A stretch of 64,000 bases of DNA from Trichoplax adhaerens (GCF_000150275.1 NW_002060945.1:7442643-7506642); one strand, 5' to 3'. Shown: positions 1 through 12,374, counted from the stretch's first letter. A program made the numbers and translations. Notes: generated from the letters alone by a model not told the origin.

Positions 1-1441
1 ATGTGCAAACCTTGATAATAATTCTAGTGATTCCTCTTTACTTGTTATCAGTGATTCTTGGCTCTATTTGAGATAAATATTATTTGAGTAACAAAATGTT
101 TGATTCTAATACTTAATTTCTCTATTGACGGACTGTTGTGTACGCATCTATCATACCCAATACTAATGCTAGGTTAGCACCAATTTCGAATCAAATTCTA
201 TTTTGAGAAGTTAATGAACTAAATGTATACCTTATTTATAATTTGATTCTGTAGCATTTCAACCATATCATTTAGCGCCGATATCTGCAAATTTGATAGT
301 TCTATCGTATCTTGTAATCTTTCATTTTCCATAGTAAGTCGCTGCAAAATTAGCAATGTATTCATTTATCTTCTGAATTTGTCAATAAATAGAATTAACA
401 TTCTGCATTTTATTTTTACTATTTAACATATTTCACTTCTATTTGTTGTTATTTTGACCAAGTTATGAACATAGAATGACCAACTTTATTTTTATCCTGT
501 TCTTCAGTTGCTTTTTCTTGCCAAGTTCTTTCCAGATTTCTGCTTATATCATTACCGATGTACGCTCGCAGTCGGGTAATTTCATTTTGCAATGTTTGTT
601 GATTTTGGTATTCATTCCTAAATTTTCAAATGTTATTCAGTGTACTATGGCTACTGGTATACATCAATTACGTTAATCTCCTAGATGAGAATTTTAACTA
701 ATTTTAAGGTGAACCTTAATTTTTGCTCCAACTGGTGTCTTTCTGTTTCGACAATTATCTTATCTCTATTAGCATTTTGCTCCAAGATTCTCTTTTCCTT
801 TTCAGTTTCCGAGACTCTTTCTAGTGCTCGCATCCTTTCTTCATCTAATACAATTAGCCGCTCATTTAATTTTGCAAAATGGATAGTATTTTGATTTAAT
901 TTTGCCTGTTAAAAGATCGGAAAATAATAATTATAATTAGTGTACAACTGTATATAATAAAGTGGTTTCTGATAAAGATATCTCCTAATCGATGTGTCTA
1001 TTTTGTACTAAAAGTTTTAAGGTAATAGCTGTTACTGCGAATGGGTTTAGCTTTAATTGGAAATAATTTCTACTTCTCGTTACGTGATAATAAACTACTG
1101 TATTTTAAGGATAATTTATCTTTATCAACAATACAGATAAAAGGCTGTATCACTGAATCCTCTATGCATATTATAGAGGAGGAGAAAATATTGACGATGA
1201 GAGGACTGTAACATGTAGCGGAGATTATTGCTCGATTAACCTCTAAATCAGATATTTTCAGTTGATAGTCATTCTTGTCTTTTTCTCTTGATTGGCAATC
1301 ATTGATTTCTTCCTGTATCGATTCCAATTTAGAATTAGAGCGATCGTTGTCAACATTGAATTTTGATGGCGGCCAAAGGAGACTCTCCGTCATATAGGAG
1401 TCTTTTTCAAAAAATTCTGGCGGTTTGGGACTAGTCGTCAT
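1..1441 (-). CDS. Coiled-coil protein, N-terminal part of a gene leaving the window
   Basis: Five exons can be joined on the minus strand: 1441-1241, 905-715, 617-485, 341-231 and 63-11. Phases are compatible at every junction (0, 2, 0, 0, then 2 at the edge) and each has GT..AG borders, the weakest being the donor after 485. The start at 1441 gives MTTSPKPPEFF, a short Pro/acidic head. After residue 40 or so the protein is nearly continuous heptad coiled coil rich in Glu, Lys, Leu and Gln, for example RLTMENERLQDTIELSNLQI in exon 4. The visible part is about 229 residues. There is no signal peptide or membrane segment, so it is probably cytoplasmic or cytoskeletal. I do not recognise the family; centrosomal or ciliary coiled-coil proteins look like this, but coiled coils resemble each other by composition. 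It diverges from BCAS2 across a satellite-bearing interval. Confidence 0.6.
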
Positions 1442-2220
1442 GGTTTTACAGCTTATTTTACCTTCTTGAAAGTATTTAATTTATAGATTACGCCATAACT
1501 TGTCAATTTTGTCTTTTAAGAATTGTTGAAATAAGTTCCATTAGTTCATAACCCGCCATATCGTTAACCGCTTGCGATAGTGAACTAACCAAGGTAAGTA
1601 ACAACTTTCGACTGGAAAGGAATACGTGTACGAGACCCTGTCCTGGATGAGCTATGATCAGAAAGGATGGCACCGCCTATACGGTTGCTATAGAAACAAC
1701 GGCGATTGACAAGGAAATGAATGAAGGAATGCAAGCAATTGCGCAGTACTATGTGCCATACGGTAGTGCCTAGCCCAGTGTAAATGGACAGACAGACATC
1801 CTCAGTCGATGCATAAAGCAAAAAAGGGAAGGCGACTCGTATTTTGCTAGCAATTGATACTTTTTATATTCAGCCATTTTCTTAGACTCGTATTTTGCCA
1901 GCAATTGATACTCTTTATTCAGCCATTTTCTTATACTGTATGGCATACATCAGGCTATAGGCAGAGAGTGAGGAGAACGTGAAAGTGTGTATCGAAATCG
2001 CATATTCAGACTCCTGCATACAGTATAAATTCGCCTAACAGAACGATCCTGCTATTGCAGTCGTATACAGTATCTTCATTCCAGTCTCTTTATTATAAAG
2101 AGGACGCGATTTGCTCCTCTCTGAGTAGTCCTATATCATTTTACATAACATTCTTGCAATAGAATATAGTCTACAGTATATAACCTATATATCTCTCTTT
2201 ATATGCTATATATATATAGT
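1442..2220. other. Intergenic, with a short tandem duplication
   Basis: No convincing gene. A block of about 55 bases is duplicated in tandem around 1830-1935: both copies contain GACTCGTATTTTGC, then AGCAATTGATAC, then TTCAGCCATTTTCTTA. An AT-rich TATA-like stretch follows at 2175-2218. A 78-codon open frame on the minus strand (1821-1585) has no coding character and is treated as chance. Confidence 0.6.
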
Positions 2221-2941
2221 GCAGCAAAGAATTTCATGCCAAAATGATTGCATATCATACAGTACGGTTAACTGCAATATATTTCAGCTAACCTGACGTC
2301 ATTATAGAGATGTCTACTACTGTGCAGCAAAGAATTTCATGCCAAAATGATTGCATATCATACAGTACGGTTAACTGCAATATATTTCAGCTAACCTGAC
2401 GTCATTATAGAGATGTCTACTACTGTGCAGCAAAGAATTTCATGCCAAAATGATTGCATATCATACAGTACGGTTAACTGCAATATATTTCAGCTAACCT
2501 GACGTCATTATAGAGATGTCTACTACTGTGCAGCAAAGAATTTCATGCCAAAATGATTGCATATCATACAGTACGGTTAACTGCAATATATTTCAGCTAA
2601 CCTGACGTCATTATAGAGATGTCTACTACTGTGCAGCAAAGAATTTCATGCCAAAATGATTGCATATCATACAGTACGGTTAACTGCAATATATTTCAGC
2701 TAACCTGACGTCATTATAGAGATGTCTACTGCTGTACAGCAAAGAATTTCATGCCAAAATGATTGCATATCATATAGTACGGTTAACTGCAATATATTTC
2801 AGCTAACCTGACGTCATTATAGAGATGTCTACTACTGTGCAGCAAAGAATTTCATGCCAAAATGATTGCATATCATACAGTACGGTTAACTGCAATATAT
2901 TTCAGCTAACCTGACGTCATTATAGAGATCTCTACTACTGT
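2221..2941. repeat. Satellite, 7 tandem copies of a 103-bp unit, each with a TGACGTCA palindrome
   Basis: Units start at 2221, 2324, 2427, 2530, 2633, 2736 and 2839, with an exact spacing of 103 bases (721 = 7 x 103). Copies are almost identical; the sixth has a few substitutions (GCTGTACAGC in place of ACTGTGCAGC nearby). Each unit contains CAGTACGGTTAACTG and, at unit position 74-81, TGACGTCA, the full consensus site of CREB/ATF bZIP factors. Those sites lie at 2294, 2397, 2500, 2603, 2706, 2809 and 2912. The array sits between two divergent genes, 780 bases from the start codon of the left gene and 1.0 kb from that of BCAS2. Confidence 0.95.
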
Positions 2942-3335
2942 ATAAAAAGAAAGAGAAAGACCAGAAATGGTCTTACAATATGCTACAATTTGGAGACTGA
3001 CTATTTTACAGTTTCTTCTAACTACAATAACGTGTGCCTACAACGAATAAGCTCGCTATATGCAATTAGATGCAGTCGATGGTTGCCGTCTAAATTAGCG
3101 GCTAGATTGGTTTTGTACAGTATGATTGACCATTTCAGTGATACCGTAGAGTAGAATGACCAGAAAGATGATAGTCCTGGTTATTATTTTGCGCTGAAGG
3201 GCCAGTTATCGTCTCGCTCTCTTACCTACTACTCATATAGTAGTCAAGGTTGCAGTGTTTGTATACAACTACTGTAATGCCACGCTATTAGTAAACTGTT
3301 ATTAAGGATTCTAGTGTGACACCATCAACTGGTAC
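2942..3335. other. Intergenic, nothing recognised
   Basis: Unique-looking sequence between the 103-bp satellite and the pentamer tract. It holds scattered TACAGTA/TACTGTA words but no coding frame that I can support. Confidence 0.5.
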
Positions 3336-3620
3336 GTACTGAACTGAACCGAACTGCACTGAACTGAACTGCACTGAACTGAACTGCACTGAACTGAACT
3401 GCATCGAACTGCACCATACTGAACTGAACTGAACTGAACTGCACCATACTGAACTGAACCGAACTGAACTGAACTGAACTAAACTAAACCGAACTGAATG
3501 GAACTGCACCTTACTGAACTGAACCGGACTAAGCCGTGCTGAACCGGACCAGCCTGAACTGTGCCGAACCGAACTGTACTGACCTGCACCGTGTCGTACT
3601 GTAACGCGCCAGACTATACC
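3336..3620. repeat. Degenerate pentanucleotide tract, ACTGA/ACTGC type
   Basis: The tract is built from 5-base words ACTGA, ACTGC and ACCGA, cleanest at 3336-3480 and decaying into ACCGGACT- and ACCGTACC-like words to about 3630. The repeat keeps a frame open on the minus strand (3725-3288, Ser/Val/Gln/Phe-rich); that frame is a product of the repeat and not a gene. Confidence 0.85.
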
Positions 3621-3942
3621 GTACCGTACCCGTCGTCTCTCATCATACTGTAGAATAGAGTGGAGTCGAGCGTCGAGCGTGTTGAGGTCGTTGAAATGCC
3701 CAAATACACTAGTCAGCCTGATCATTTTTCAGTCATTCTACTGTACTCTACCACTCCAACCGTATACTATACTGCCTTCTGAAGAAGAGACACTGGTACG
3801 CATGCGTGAGATCTTCAAACAAGGGACAGAGTCGACAGACATGCTCAGCAGATACTGAGTACGGAACGCATTTCCAACAGACTGTTTTCACCAAGCTTTT
3901 ACTCCATTGCACACGTTCAACGTTGGCCTTGAATTAATCGAC

Positions 3943-6485
3943 ATGTCTACCGATGCTTTACCTTATTTTGATCGAGAGTATGAAGATGCATACATTAAAG
4001 AGATGGTAAGTTTAAAGGCTAAATGAGTATACTATCAATGCTACAAATGAGAATATTCTGTCTAGTGTTGGGAAGCAGTGATGTCCACGTTCATAGGATA
4101 CTGAAATTGATGATCGGCTTGTATTTTCTGCATGAAAACGACTGACGATCTTGCCTAGAAATCAATTCTTCATGCTTGAACGACAGACAATTGAAATTCC
4201 ATATTAGACTTTCGTAATCAATATCAGTTATCTAGTTCATTCCATTGGCGATACATATCGTAGTCAATAGGATGTGAAACGATTGTCAAAGTGGATCATT
4301 GAAACACTGACAGTAGATTTTGTGTTAGAAATTTGCGACAATTTGTAATCTCTCTTATAAGTAGTGCGTTAATAAGACGGATGAAATCGTTCACACGCTG
4401 AGAATTAGCTTTAGAAAGTTAACGACAACGATGTTGAAGTTTGAATAATTGACATTAATTTACAATGGATGTAGTCTGCGTGGAATAGAAATAGTTCTTA
4501 ATCCATGAGCAATGATGAACATATCGTTTTCAAATGATTTATATTATGCTTTTATTATCGTGCAGGTACACCATCTACTTGAAGAAGAAACGAAACGTTT
4601 TCGACCTTCTAAGAAATATTTAGAGAATTTACCACCACCGAATGATAGCGCCTTCGTAGTAAGTTTCTACGGTTATTTTTGAATAGCTTCAAGCGAAATA
4701 TGGTTATATTAACGACGTGTTAGTAACTGAAACTGAAATACAACTACCTTGATGACGATTACAGTACAAGGCCTTTAGTGCTAAAATTTCACTGTAGTCA
4801 TGATTAACATGCGTAAAGTACTCAAAGTGTGACTATTGTCGAGCTTTCATGGATACTTATTCATCTCAGCAACATGATAATGTCATATTGTTAGCATTTG
4901 ACTAAGATAACTTGATAAATCTTGATATCCCTCAGTTTGATAATTGACCAATGCGTACTAGCTAATGGCGATAGATGTAATTTGTTCGTGCAGCAATGTT
5001 GCAGTATTAAGGCTATCCATGACATTCAGATATTACTCATTTCGTGATGTTAAAGCTCTACTAATGATAATGATATAAATGGATTAGACGCCTATTATGA
5101 AAAAAGAATTTGAAAGAATAGCTGCTAATCAACCCATGGATCTTCTCAGTATGAAAAGGTATTAATATTATACGAATATGTTCTTAATAATAACTAATAC
5201 ACTGAACAATGGCTACTAGAACTTGCAAACTACTAGCCAATTATATGGTAGTGATCAAGCATAAAACTCTTGAAAATTATTGACAAGCGTATAGCTTATA
5301 CAAAATGATGGTTTATTGTGGTTGTTTTAATCTTTTCCTACACTCTTATTAGGTACGAGTTGCCTCCTCCTCCCGTAACTCAAAGAAATGACCCGCATGC
5401 TTGGAAAGAATGTGTAGATAATTCTTCGGCGCAACTAGAGCACCAGGCTGTTAGGTATTTTATGGCCTCAGTAGTAGTATAAATTTATTCAATCGTATTA
5501 TAAGCCAAGGATATTTTAATGTTTTGATAGATCTTATGTTTAGATGTAACTTTACTTCGATAGTGCACTTTTTGTTGGTATATTAGCTAGTCTTCACTCA
5601 TTGACTATATGATGGAATTTTTTATTGTTTCAGGATTATTAATTTACAACTATTGACAAAATATGGCTCTAATTCATGGCGGGTCTATATAGAGTAATAA
5701 TCTGACGTTAAAGTTTATATAATCTGACATCATCGATAGCGTTACATGACTAAGGCTTGCTGTATCTTACTTGTCTGTGATGTAGATTACTAAATGAAAT
5801 GCTAACTAACCAAAGAAAAGAAGTGCAAGGATTAACGTAAGCGTAATTTGTTATTTGTCGGCTATTTTCTTCTCTATTACATTCTCAGCAATGAGTGGTG
5901 GTAATATTTTTCAAGTTATCGATAAGTTTGTGGTACCTTATTCACGTTATGGAAAAAATTTCTGATTCTTTTATTGTACAGGAGAAAAATTCAAGAAATT
6001 AATTGGCAAAGAAAGAACGAGCAGGTAGCGTAAATACAGTAATTTATACTTTCGCATAGGTATTTGCGAAATGAATTTTATATTTATCTATCGTCTGCTA
6101 TACACATAGACAAACTGTGGAAGTGAATTGGCTAACTTAGAAGCTAGGTAAGTGAATTCAGAGTACAGTTTATTGCTGCTGAAAATAAAATATAATTCTA
6201 ATGGTTATATATGAGCAACCAGCGTCATACAGTTTCATGGTATAGACAAGGTTTTATTGATGTTTTAGGTTTGAGGCTAAATACGTTATTTAAGAGCAAA
6301 CTTATACTACATTTCTGTTCTTTTACTTCATAATATTCTTACATGTATTATATAATTACAGCTGGTTTGCTATGGTGCGAAAAAATTACGATATTGAGCA
6401 AGCATGCTTGGAACTCGAAGCCCAAATTGACGCTTCTAGCAAGGAAATGGGCACTAGGTATGTTGATAGTCCAGTATTGACGTAA
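3943..6485 (+). CDS. BCAS2: Pre-mRNA-splicing factor SPF27 (BCAS2)
   Basis: Core subunit of the PRP19/CDC5L complex, which activates the spliceosome in the nucleus. Nine exons fit with matching phases: 3943-4005, 4566-4658, 5088-5158, 5353-5454, 5634-5693, 5786-5836, 5982-6024, 6110-6147 and 6362-6485. The product is about 214 residues; human BCAS2 has 225. Family landmarks in order are [11 protein letters not shown] at the N-terminus, [68 protein letters not shown], and the C-terminal coil around [14 protein letters not shown]. The last exon is uncertain: a strong donor (AG|GTATGT at 6457/6458) could lead to a further short exon, or translation reads on nine codons to TAA at 6483-6485 as annotated. 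Convergent with the cyclin B gene. Confidence 0.92.
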
Positions 6486-7842
6486 TATTGTTTAACTTCT
6501 GAAGTATTTTCATAATCTTCTTAGTGCACAGAACGGGAATAACGTCAATATTCAAGAAGAAAGTTAGCGTCTCATTGCCATCTGTAATATTCTGTAAATT
6601 TTTATTGTAACTACCCATAATATAACAATTTTCTATTTCCTGAAGTACATTTAGCATTCATGTTAAATACTCAATTTCTACTAATATCTGTAGAATTACT
6701 GTTTTACATGAATACATCGGATGGATATTACCTAATTATTTGTTATGAAATTGCTGTAGAAGCATCCCAGAAGGCAAGCTTCTGGGATCTCCCAGTAAAT
6801 ATCTCCGCATATAAAATGATTATTACTAGTTTGTTGCAGACAGTTATATTGTCTTTCATTTTTAGTACCAACCATAAATTTTTCTAAGCTTACACGTATT
6901 AGTGATGTTTTGACACTTAGAATAGTTAGTCTAGCATAGTGAAGCGTTCGTGTCGTTGTTACTTCTAGCCATCTGATGGTACTTACCTGTGATTTTTAAT
7001 TTTTGTGTTGCTTTTTTTTTACGTTATGAGGTTGCACAATCGTACCTGTACTATGAAGATTTTGTATTATATGTACCTTATCGCGTATATCATCTTAATT
7101 ATACAGTAATACATATTATTCATTTAGTACGGTGTACTAGGCCACTTTCTGGCTATTTTATTATTTTTAAAACCATGTGAATGCTTATCCGTGATTCGAA
7201 GATATATGGTTCTTGTGGTATATTGATCTCATATGAATACGTAAGAGTGCCGACGTCATAATGAATGCGAATAGGGTCGATGATGGTTCGTCGGGTTAGC
7301 CCTGATTACTTCTACTTGAAAATAAAAACTGTTAATAATCTCTGTTGTTAAATTTAAAATTTTTAATGTTTTTTAATACATTACATGAGTGAAAAGCAAG
7401 AATGTGTTATATACGCATAAGTATTATTAGGTTTTGCATACAAAATATTAATAAATGAGCCCGAGATTTACACAAGGCGTTATATTATAGCATTTCTAAC
7501 CAAAAGGCAAAGCTAAATTCAGTTTACAATTACTGTTTGATAACAATGACCTTCCCAAATGAGTAACACATAAACTTAGAGGAGAATTTACAATTGGGCA
7601 ATTTATAATCTAATATTACACCTTATCTAACCGCCAACCGTAACTATAGCAACACAAGTTATTAATATTAAATTCATACGCGGAACAGGAGGCAGTATTC
7701 CAATCATTATATACGCTCTTGGCTAATAATTTTTCATAGTATGATCTCTCTAGTACCGTAAATATTGCCTTTACAATATAGCAATCTGTAAACATCGATA
7801 TACCCACTAAATACGTTTTTGTTACCATCTATAAAAAAATGT
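6486..7842. other. Intergenic between convergent genes
   Basis: This should contain the 3' ends of the BCAS2 and cyclin B transcripts. Short open frames on both strands (for example 6660-6887 and 7616-7828) are AT-driven, hydrophobic and matched to nothing I know. No RNA gene was recognised. Confidence 0.5.
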
Positions 7843-8976
7843 TTAGTTGCCAAACGCTTTAGAAATCCTGTCGGGTTGCAAATCAGTGCTTAAGCTGATT
7901 TTCATAAACTTACTGCTGGAATATTTGGTTCTTACAGCCTATGAGTTAAAGCAGAACTAGCGATTAATAAGTGTCTTTTGTCTAGAAGTATATTAGATAG
8001 ACATTAAGCTGTGATGTAAGCGATAAAGTGCAGGAAGAAATTTTTAGTAGTATTAACCTGATATTTGGATGTAGCTGATTTAGATACTATATTAACAATT
8101 TTTCGAGCAATTGGATATAGCTTTTCTTCTGTATAACCGCTGTAGTGTTGTAAAGTTGCGTTCCATTCGAATTGATTACAAATTTTAACAGCTAGTAAAA
8201 GAGATGCACTGGCAATTTCTGAGGGTAAAAGAGAGACCATATCGTATTCTGGTAAGCATAATTCCATGAAATACTTCGCCATGGTGTGGTGTTGGCTATC
8301 GACCTAAAGGAATTGTAAATATATCGTATACTGTATAAGTGCTATGGAACAATATGAGCACATAAGCTATAATTTTATAATTATCAAATAAGTTCATTAG
8401 AAAAATTTGTTAGCTTCTTCAAGGACTACCTAATTTGAATATTTTGGGACTAAGCTTTACGCTCTAAATTTAATTATAGCAATTTTAAAGATAACTTACA
8501 TTTCCAGCTTTTGAATTACGCCGAAGAAAGTGTAAACTCAGAGGGTTTCCTAAGTTGAAATTTAATGTTTTCAACATAGTCACCTCCATGTCTAATATTT
8601 CATTTTTGGTGTAAGCATTGTCTGTTATATACACAAAATCTGCCACTTCTGGTGCGTAAATTTCTTCATATTTTGAAGCTATTAACATAGCAGTTACACC
8701 GACCAATTGTAGTTTACTTCGATGAATTGATTGGGTCTAAAACGATTTTTAACCAGACAAATAATTAAGTCAAGACGTATTATTATGATCGGATAATTTA
8801 CAACGCTAATACAACAGTTCCAGCAATGAAATTTGCTTGTATGCCACAAATACACAAGGTAATTATATACAAACAAAACTCGATTATTAAAGCCTAAAGC
8901 TCTAATCAACTTACCTGTAAAAAGCGGTCAATAATATTGACGGTCAAGTAGAGAGTCTCTGTAGGAGGTGAAATCT
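7843..8976 (-). CDS. G2/mitotic cyclin B, 5' part lost in assembly gap
   Basis: Regulatory subunit of CDK1 that drives entry into mitosis. Four exons are visible on the minus strand: 8976-8915 (running into the N gap), 8736-8500, 8303-8058 and 7938-7843. All junctions are phase 0. They encode about 212 residues. The first cyclin fold shows [15 protein letters not shown], then [35 protein letters not shown] and [14 protein letters not shown]. The second fold shows [17 protein letters not shown] and YSGYTEEKL, and the tail exon has [24 protein letters not shown] and the FLRRxSKAG block identify type B over type A. The N-terminus with the destruction box and the MRAIL-type start of the first fold is missing because of the gap. 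No matching exon was recognised beyond it at 9027-9600. Confidence 0.92.
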
Positions 8977-9026
8977 NNNNNNNNNNNNNNNNNNNNNNNN
9001 NNNNNNNNNNNNNNNNNNNNNNNNNN
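8977..9026. other. Assembly gap (50 N)
   Basis: A run of exactly 50 N. That is a typical placeholder length, so true size is unknown. It removes upstream exons of the cyclin B gene. Confidence 0.99.
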
Positions 9027-9328
9027 CATATAAATAGTCAAGTGTCAACCAGATAGTATGCAGAATATGAAGGCAGACATGAATCTATCCTACTTTGGGT
9101 GTGATTTCTAACTTCCAGCCAGTCAGTAAAGTTTGTATGGACTGCAGGAGTCATTTCAGTATATAGATTGGTCGAGTTGGAGATGAATGGATGACTGCAC
9201 TCACTCTGGTATCATTGGAGGTGTACAATTGAAAAGTTGACGTTTTTTTTAAATTCGGCGACGCATCCTTGGCTGGCATTTGATTGGCTAGTTTGTCTCA
9301 GTGTCGTAACCGACCACCAGTACGGTAC

Positions 9329-9391
9329 AGTACAGTACAAGTTGAAAAGTACTGTAGCAGTACAGTACAGTACAGTACTGTACTGTACTGC
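9329..9391. repeat. CAGTA microsatellite folding into a palindrome
   Basis: Runs of CAGTA at 9329-9339 and 9358-9377 switch to TACTG words up to 9391. The switch makes a perfect inverted repeat centred on AGTACT near 9376, with arms of about 14 bases, able to form a hairpin or cruciform. Confidence 0.85.
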
Positions 9392-9524
9392 ATTTGTTGG
9401 ACGGTAAAATGCGCTGTAATACTGTAGCGAATTTACTGTTACACGATACAAACTTGTCATTATAACGCGTTGTAAGTGTGAACGGCATACAGTACGTCTA
9501 TGTACACAGTACTGTATAGAGAAC

Positions 9525-9665
9525 ATAGACAATAAAGAGAGAATAGGACTTAGTGATAGTTTTAAAATAACTTCAACTATGTGTACAATCTCTTGTCTCC
9601 CATACTAATTGAGAGTAGTAAGAACCTTCAATACAGTTGTTAGTATTAATTCTACAGAGTAATAT
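9525..9665 (+). repeat. Dispersed repeat, copy 1
   Basis: It shares an ordered series of words with 45325-45465: CAATAAAGA, AACTTCAACTAT, a TGTCTCCC-plus-TAC block, AATTGAGAGTAG, CTTCAATAC and a TAGTAT..CTAC block. The two copies are in the same orientation 36 kb apart and are clearly diverged. No coding capacity or terminal repeats were seen, so the element type is unknown. Confidence 0.6.
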
Positions 9666-11849
9666 AATACACTGTGTAATCAATCAAAATTCCCCCTTGC
9701 ATAAAGGCTGTCACCCACGCGCTAGAAAGACAAGACAAACCCTTATTCCCTCTCTACGACAAGGGTGACAATTTGGATACACGTACACAATAAATGGACA
9801 GTATAGTACAGTACAGTACCGTCCATAAAATGTCGTCAACACTGTACACTGTACAGCAAGTACTGTACACTCTGCGTTTTGTAGGTCTGTTTACTAACTT
9901 ACTGCTAACTAATTGAAATGAATTAATTAATTAAATTAAGCAGAAATGATAAAAAGTTTCAACGTGATATTACTTTATTTAGAAAATATTAGTCAATTCA
10001 AACTCGACCGTCTACTTGCTAAAGTACTTAAATTTTCTCAAATGTCAATGTTTTTAATAATACCGTACACAGAGTACGGGCAGTAATGTCAATGCTGTCT
10101 GTCTGATTATCAAAATCATGGACAGTTGAAGCAATTCTCCTCCTTCAGTATTGCCATAACGAAGAGAGTCATCAGTCTACGTACAGTAGGTCTTCTTCGT
10201 CTACAGTAATCCATGACTATAGTCAATTCATTAAGGTTAAGGTAGTCCTTGGTCAAGACCTTCGATCGTAATTAGTGGTGCATACTGTCCGCGTTCATAG
10301 AATTACTATATGACCGTTCGTAGACGGTTTAACGGTGCTTTTTATTCAAATAAACGGTCTGCCCTTCGTCCACAATGTTGGGACCTTGAATTCCATGTAG
10401 AACAGTAGCTCTAGCAGGCTATTTCGTTTAATTGAATTTGAATACGGTCTACTGTATGTTTCTGTGTTGTTCATTTAAACTGTCAGGGTTAAATGCCCGT
10501 AGTCTTTGACTGTGGAAATTTTCACGTACCATCGCTGCAGTCCTAATTCTGTTAATGTATATACTGTAGATTCCGCTATGTTGTTTGTTGCAATGAACAG
10601 TATTTACTGTTAATAACTATAAAGCGAAAGAAAAACCACTTCACAGGATCTTATAATTAATCAAGTATTCTCCGTAATAAAAGATCAGAAAGTTGGTATA
10701 TTATTAAGCAACAGAATACAGTAGATCATCTCAGTGTGTGTTTAAAAAGTACGTCGCTGCACTATTTAAAAGAGATTGTATTATGAAAGCACATAAGATC
10801 TGAAACTAACGTTTTCCATAGTCAAATTTACATCAAAATAATATCTCTAAGGTATACTAATGCACAGATCTTCATTCGCCTTTTTTCGGTTAATGAATAA
10901 GCTAAACAACCAACTAATCATAATGCTTACTAAGCTAGCTGTGTCTACATAAAATCTGCAAACAAGAACTATCGTATACTATTCAATATCCAGACTGTAG
11001 ACCGATCCCAATCTATTTTACAGTCCAGTGTATAACACCCGTCAATTAGTGCAACTGCACAGCCAGCTCCAGCTTATTGTAAATACGCGTATAGCTGATC
11101 TTACGATACTAGAAATCATTCAGATCTCATCAATTACCCACATAAAAGTGAAATTTCTTCGAAAGAATGTACTTTCGACCTACTATAGGTAAGTATACTT
11201 GATCATCTATTAATAGCGATAGCTCTAGCTATTAGAGTAAGCTATCCAATTCCTAAATATCAAATGATGGTTAGTGCAAAAATGCTACTGTAAAAATAGT
11301 GCGGTAAATAGAATGCTAAACATAGCAAGAGGAGAATTATCGGTCGAAAATGCCGTATTATAAAATAAGTGAGTGGGTCATAGTAATTATGGTAATACTG
11401 TCATGGAATAGTAATCAGTCACATCTGAAAATTTCTTTTTCCATCGTTTGTAAAATATATCTTATTTGTTTGAACAGCATTTTAAATTTAAATTCAACAA
11501 AACTGAATTTTATATCTTTTAACCTACCTATCCGTCCATTACTTTTTAAAATATTACAAGCTATAACACTAATTTAAACGTTTGAACGTAATAATTTAGA
11601 CCTGATTCTAAAAATATTACAATATCACTACGGTACGGTAATTAACAACAAAGGCTAATCAATGATTAACAATATTTCGAGTGCAAAGAAAATTGAGTGG
11701 TGTTGGACAGTTAAGATTACAAGATCTAATATCTTTTCGATTAGACTACCAGGTTAATAACTATTTATGCTGTTCTACGTATGCTGGCAGTAAATACTAA
11801 CAAATGAAGTAGGTTTATTAATCCAGCATCACACCGCCTTTCACTTTGC

Positions 11850-12374
11850 TACACTCTTTCAGCTAGATCGGCGACAAACCCATATGATATGTGTGTTGCC
11901 TGGACAACCTTTCTAATATAAAAGTAGTAGATAGTTACACGACAGTCACTGACTTCCATAATTAGCTAAAATAATATAATGGACTAGTGATAGCTACTAG
12001 TATATGAAATGAAGTCATTGGGTTGATTCTATTTTCCCCCCAATAGATGGATAATCTAAGCAAGACTAAGCGAAATTTTAATAAGTTTACATAGCATCTT
12101 CTTCCGTATGCTATAAAAAAATTTGAAGGAAGTTGTTGTTATTCTCGTTGGTTCCTTACTATTGTTTCGATATGATTGTCTAAATTATTGCATCTTTTAT
12201 GAAGTTTGCAGAGGAAAGTCATGTATTATTTTGCTCATTTGTACTTATTTAAAATTTGAAGGTTGTTTTTCTCCTCTTCCATACTTTACCATTGCTTTTC
12301 AATTTAACACAGGTTATCGTCAAAGTATATATAATAATAACATACATATTCGCCAGCTAATAATCTTTTGTTAA
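11850..12374 (+). pseudogene. Possible decayed relative of the secreted-protein array
   Basis: A TATA box (TATAAAAG at 11917) precedes a candidate acceptor (TTACATAG near 12094) and then a leader, CTATAAAAAAATTTGAAGG, that resembles the leaders before the start codons of array genes. Where those have ATG this has TTG (12123). The open frame that follows begins LKEVVVILVGSLLLF, like a signal peptide, but then turns hydrophobic and never acidic, and no Arg-rich exon is seen. This could be a relic or chance in AT-rich DNA. Confidence 0.2.

Larger units (their letters stand above)
9027..10860. other. Intergenic, rich in TACTGTA/CAGTAC repeats
   Basis: No gene supported. The stretch is dense in TACAGTA, TACTGTA and TACGGTA words, especially at 9320-9395, 9790-9870 and 10060-10230. 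Two overlapping open frames on the minus strand at 9212-9532 are produced by these repeats. A copy of a dispersed repeat lies at about 9525-9665. Confidence 0.6.

Noticed and set aside
1585-1821. 78-codon minus-strand frame starting MLYASTEDV
   Set aside because: The composition is not coding-like, there are no splice or promoter signals, and it overlaps the start of a short tandem duplication. The local GTCTCGTACAC-type words do not form a tRNA either.
3288-3725. Long minus-strand open frame rich in Ser, Val, Gln and Phe
   Set aside because: It is the translation of the ACTGA pentamer tract. The repeat unit lacks stops in that frame, so openness says nothing about coding.
9027-9200. Minus-strand stretch with TPAVHTNFTDWLEV, considered as the missing first cyclin-fold exon beyond the gap
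   Set aside because: Only D-W-L agrees with the cyclin box start; the key MRAIL-type residues are absent, a stop follows, and no donor fits.
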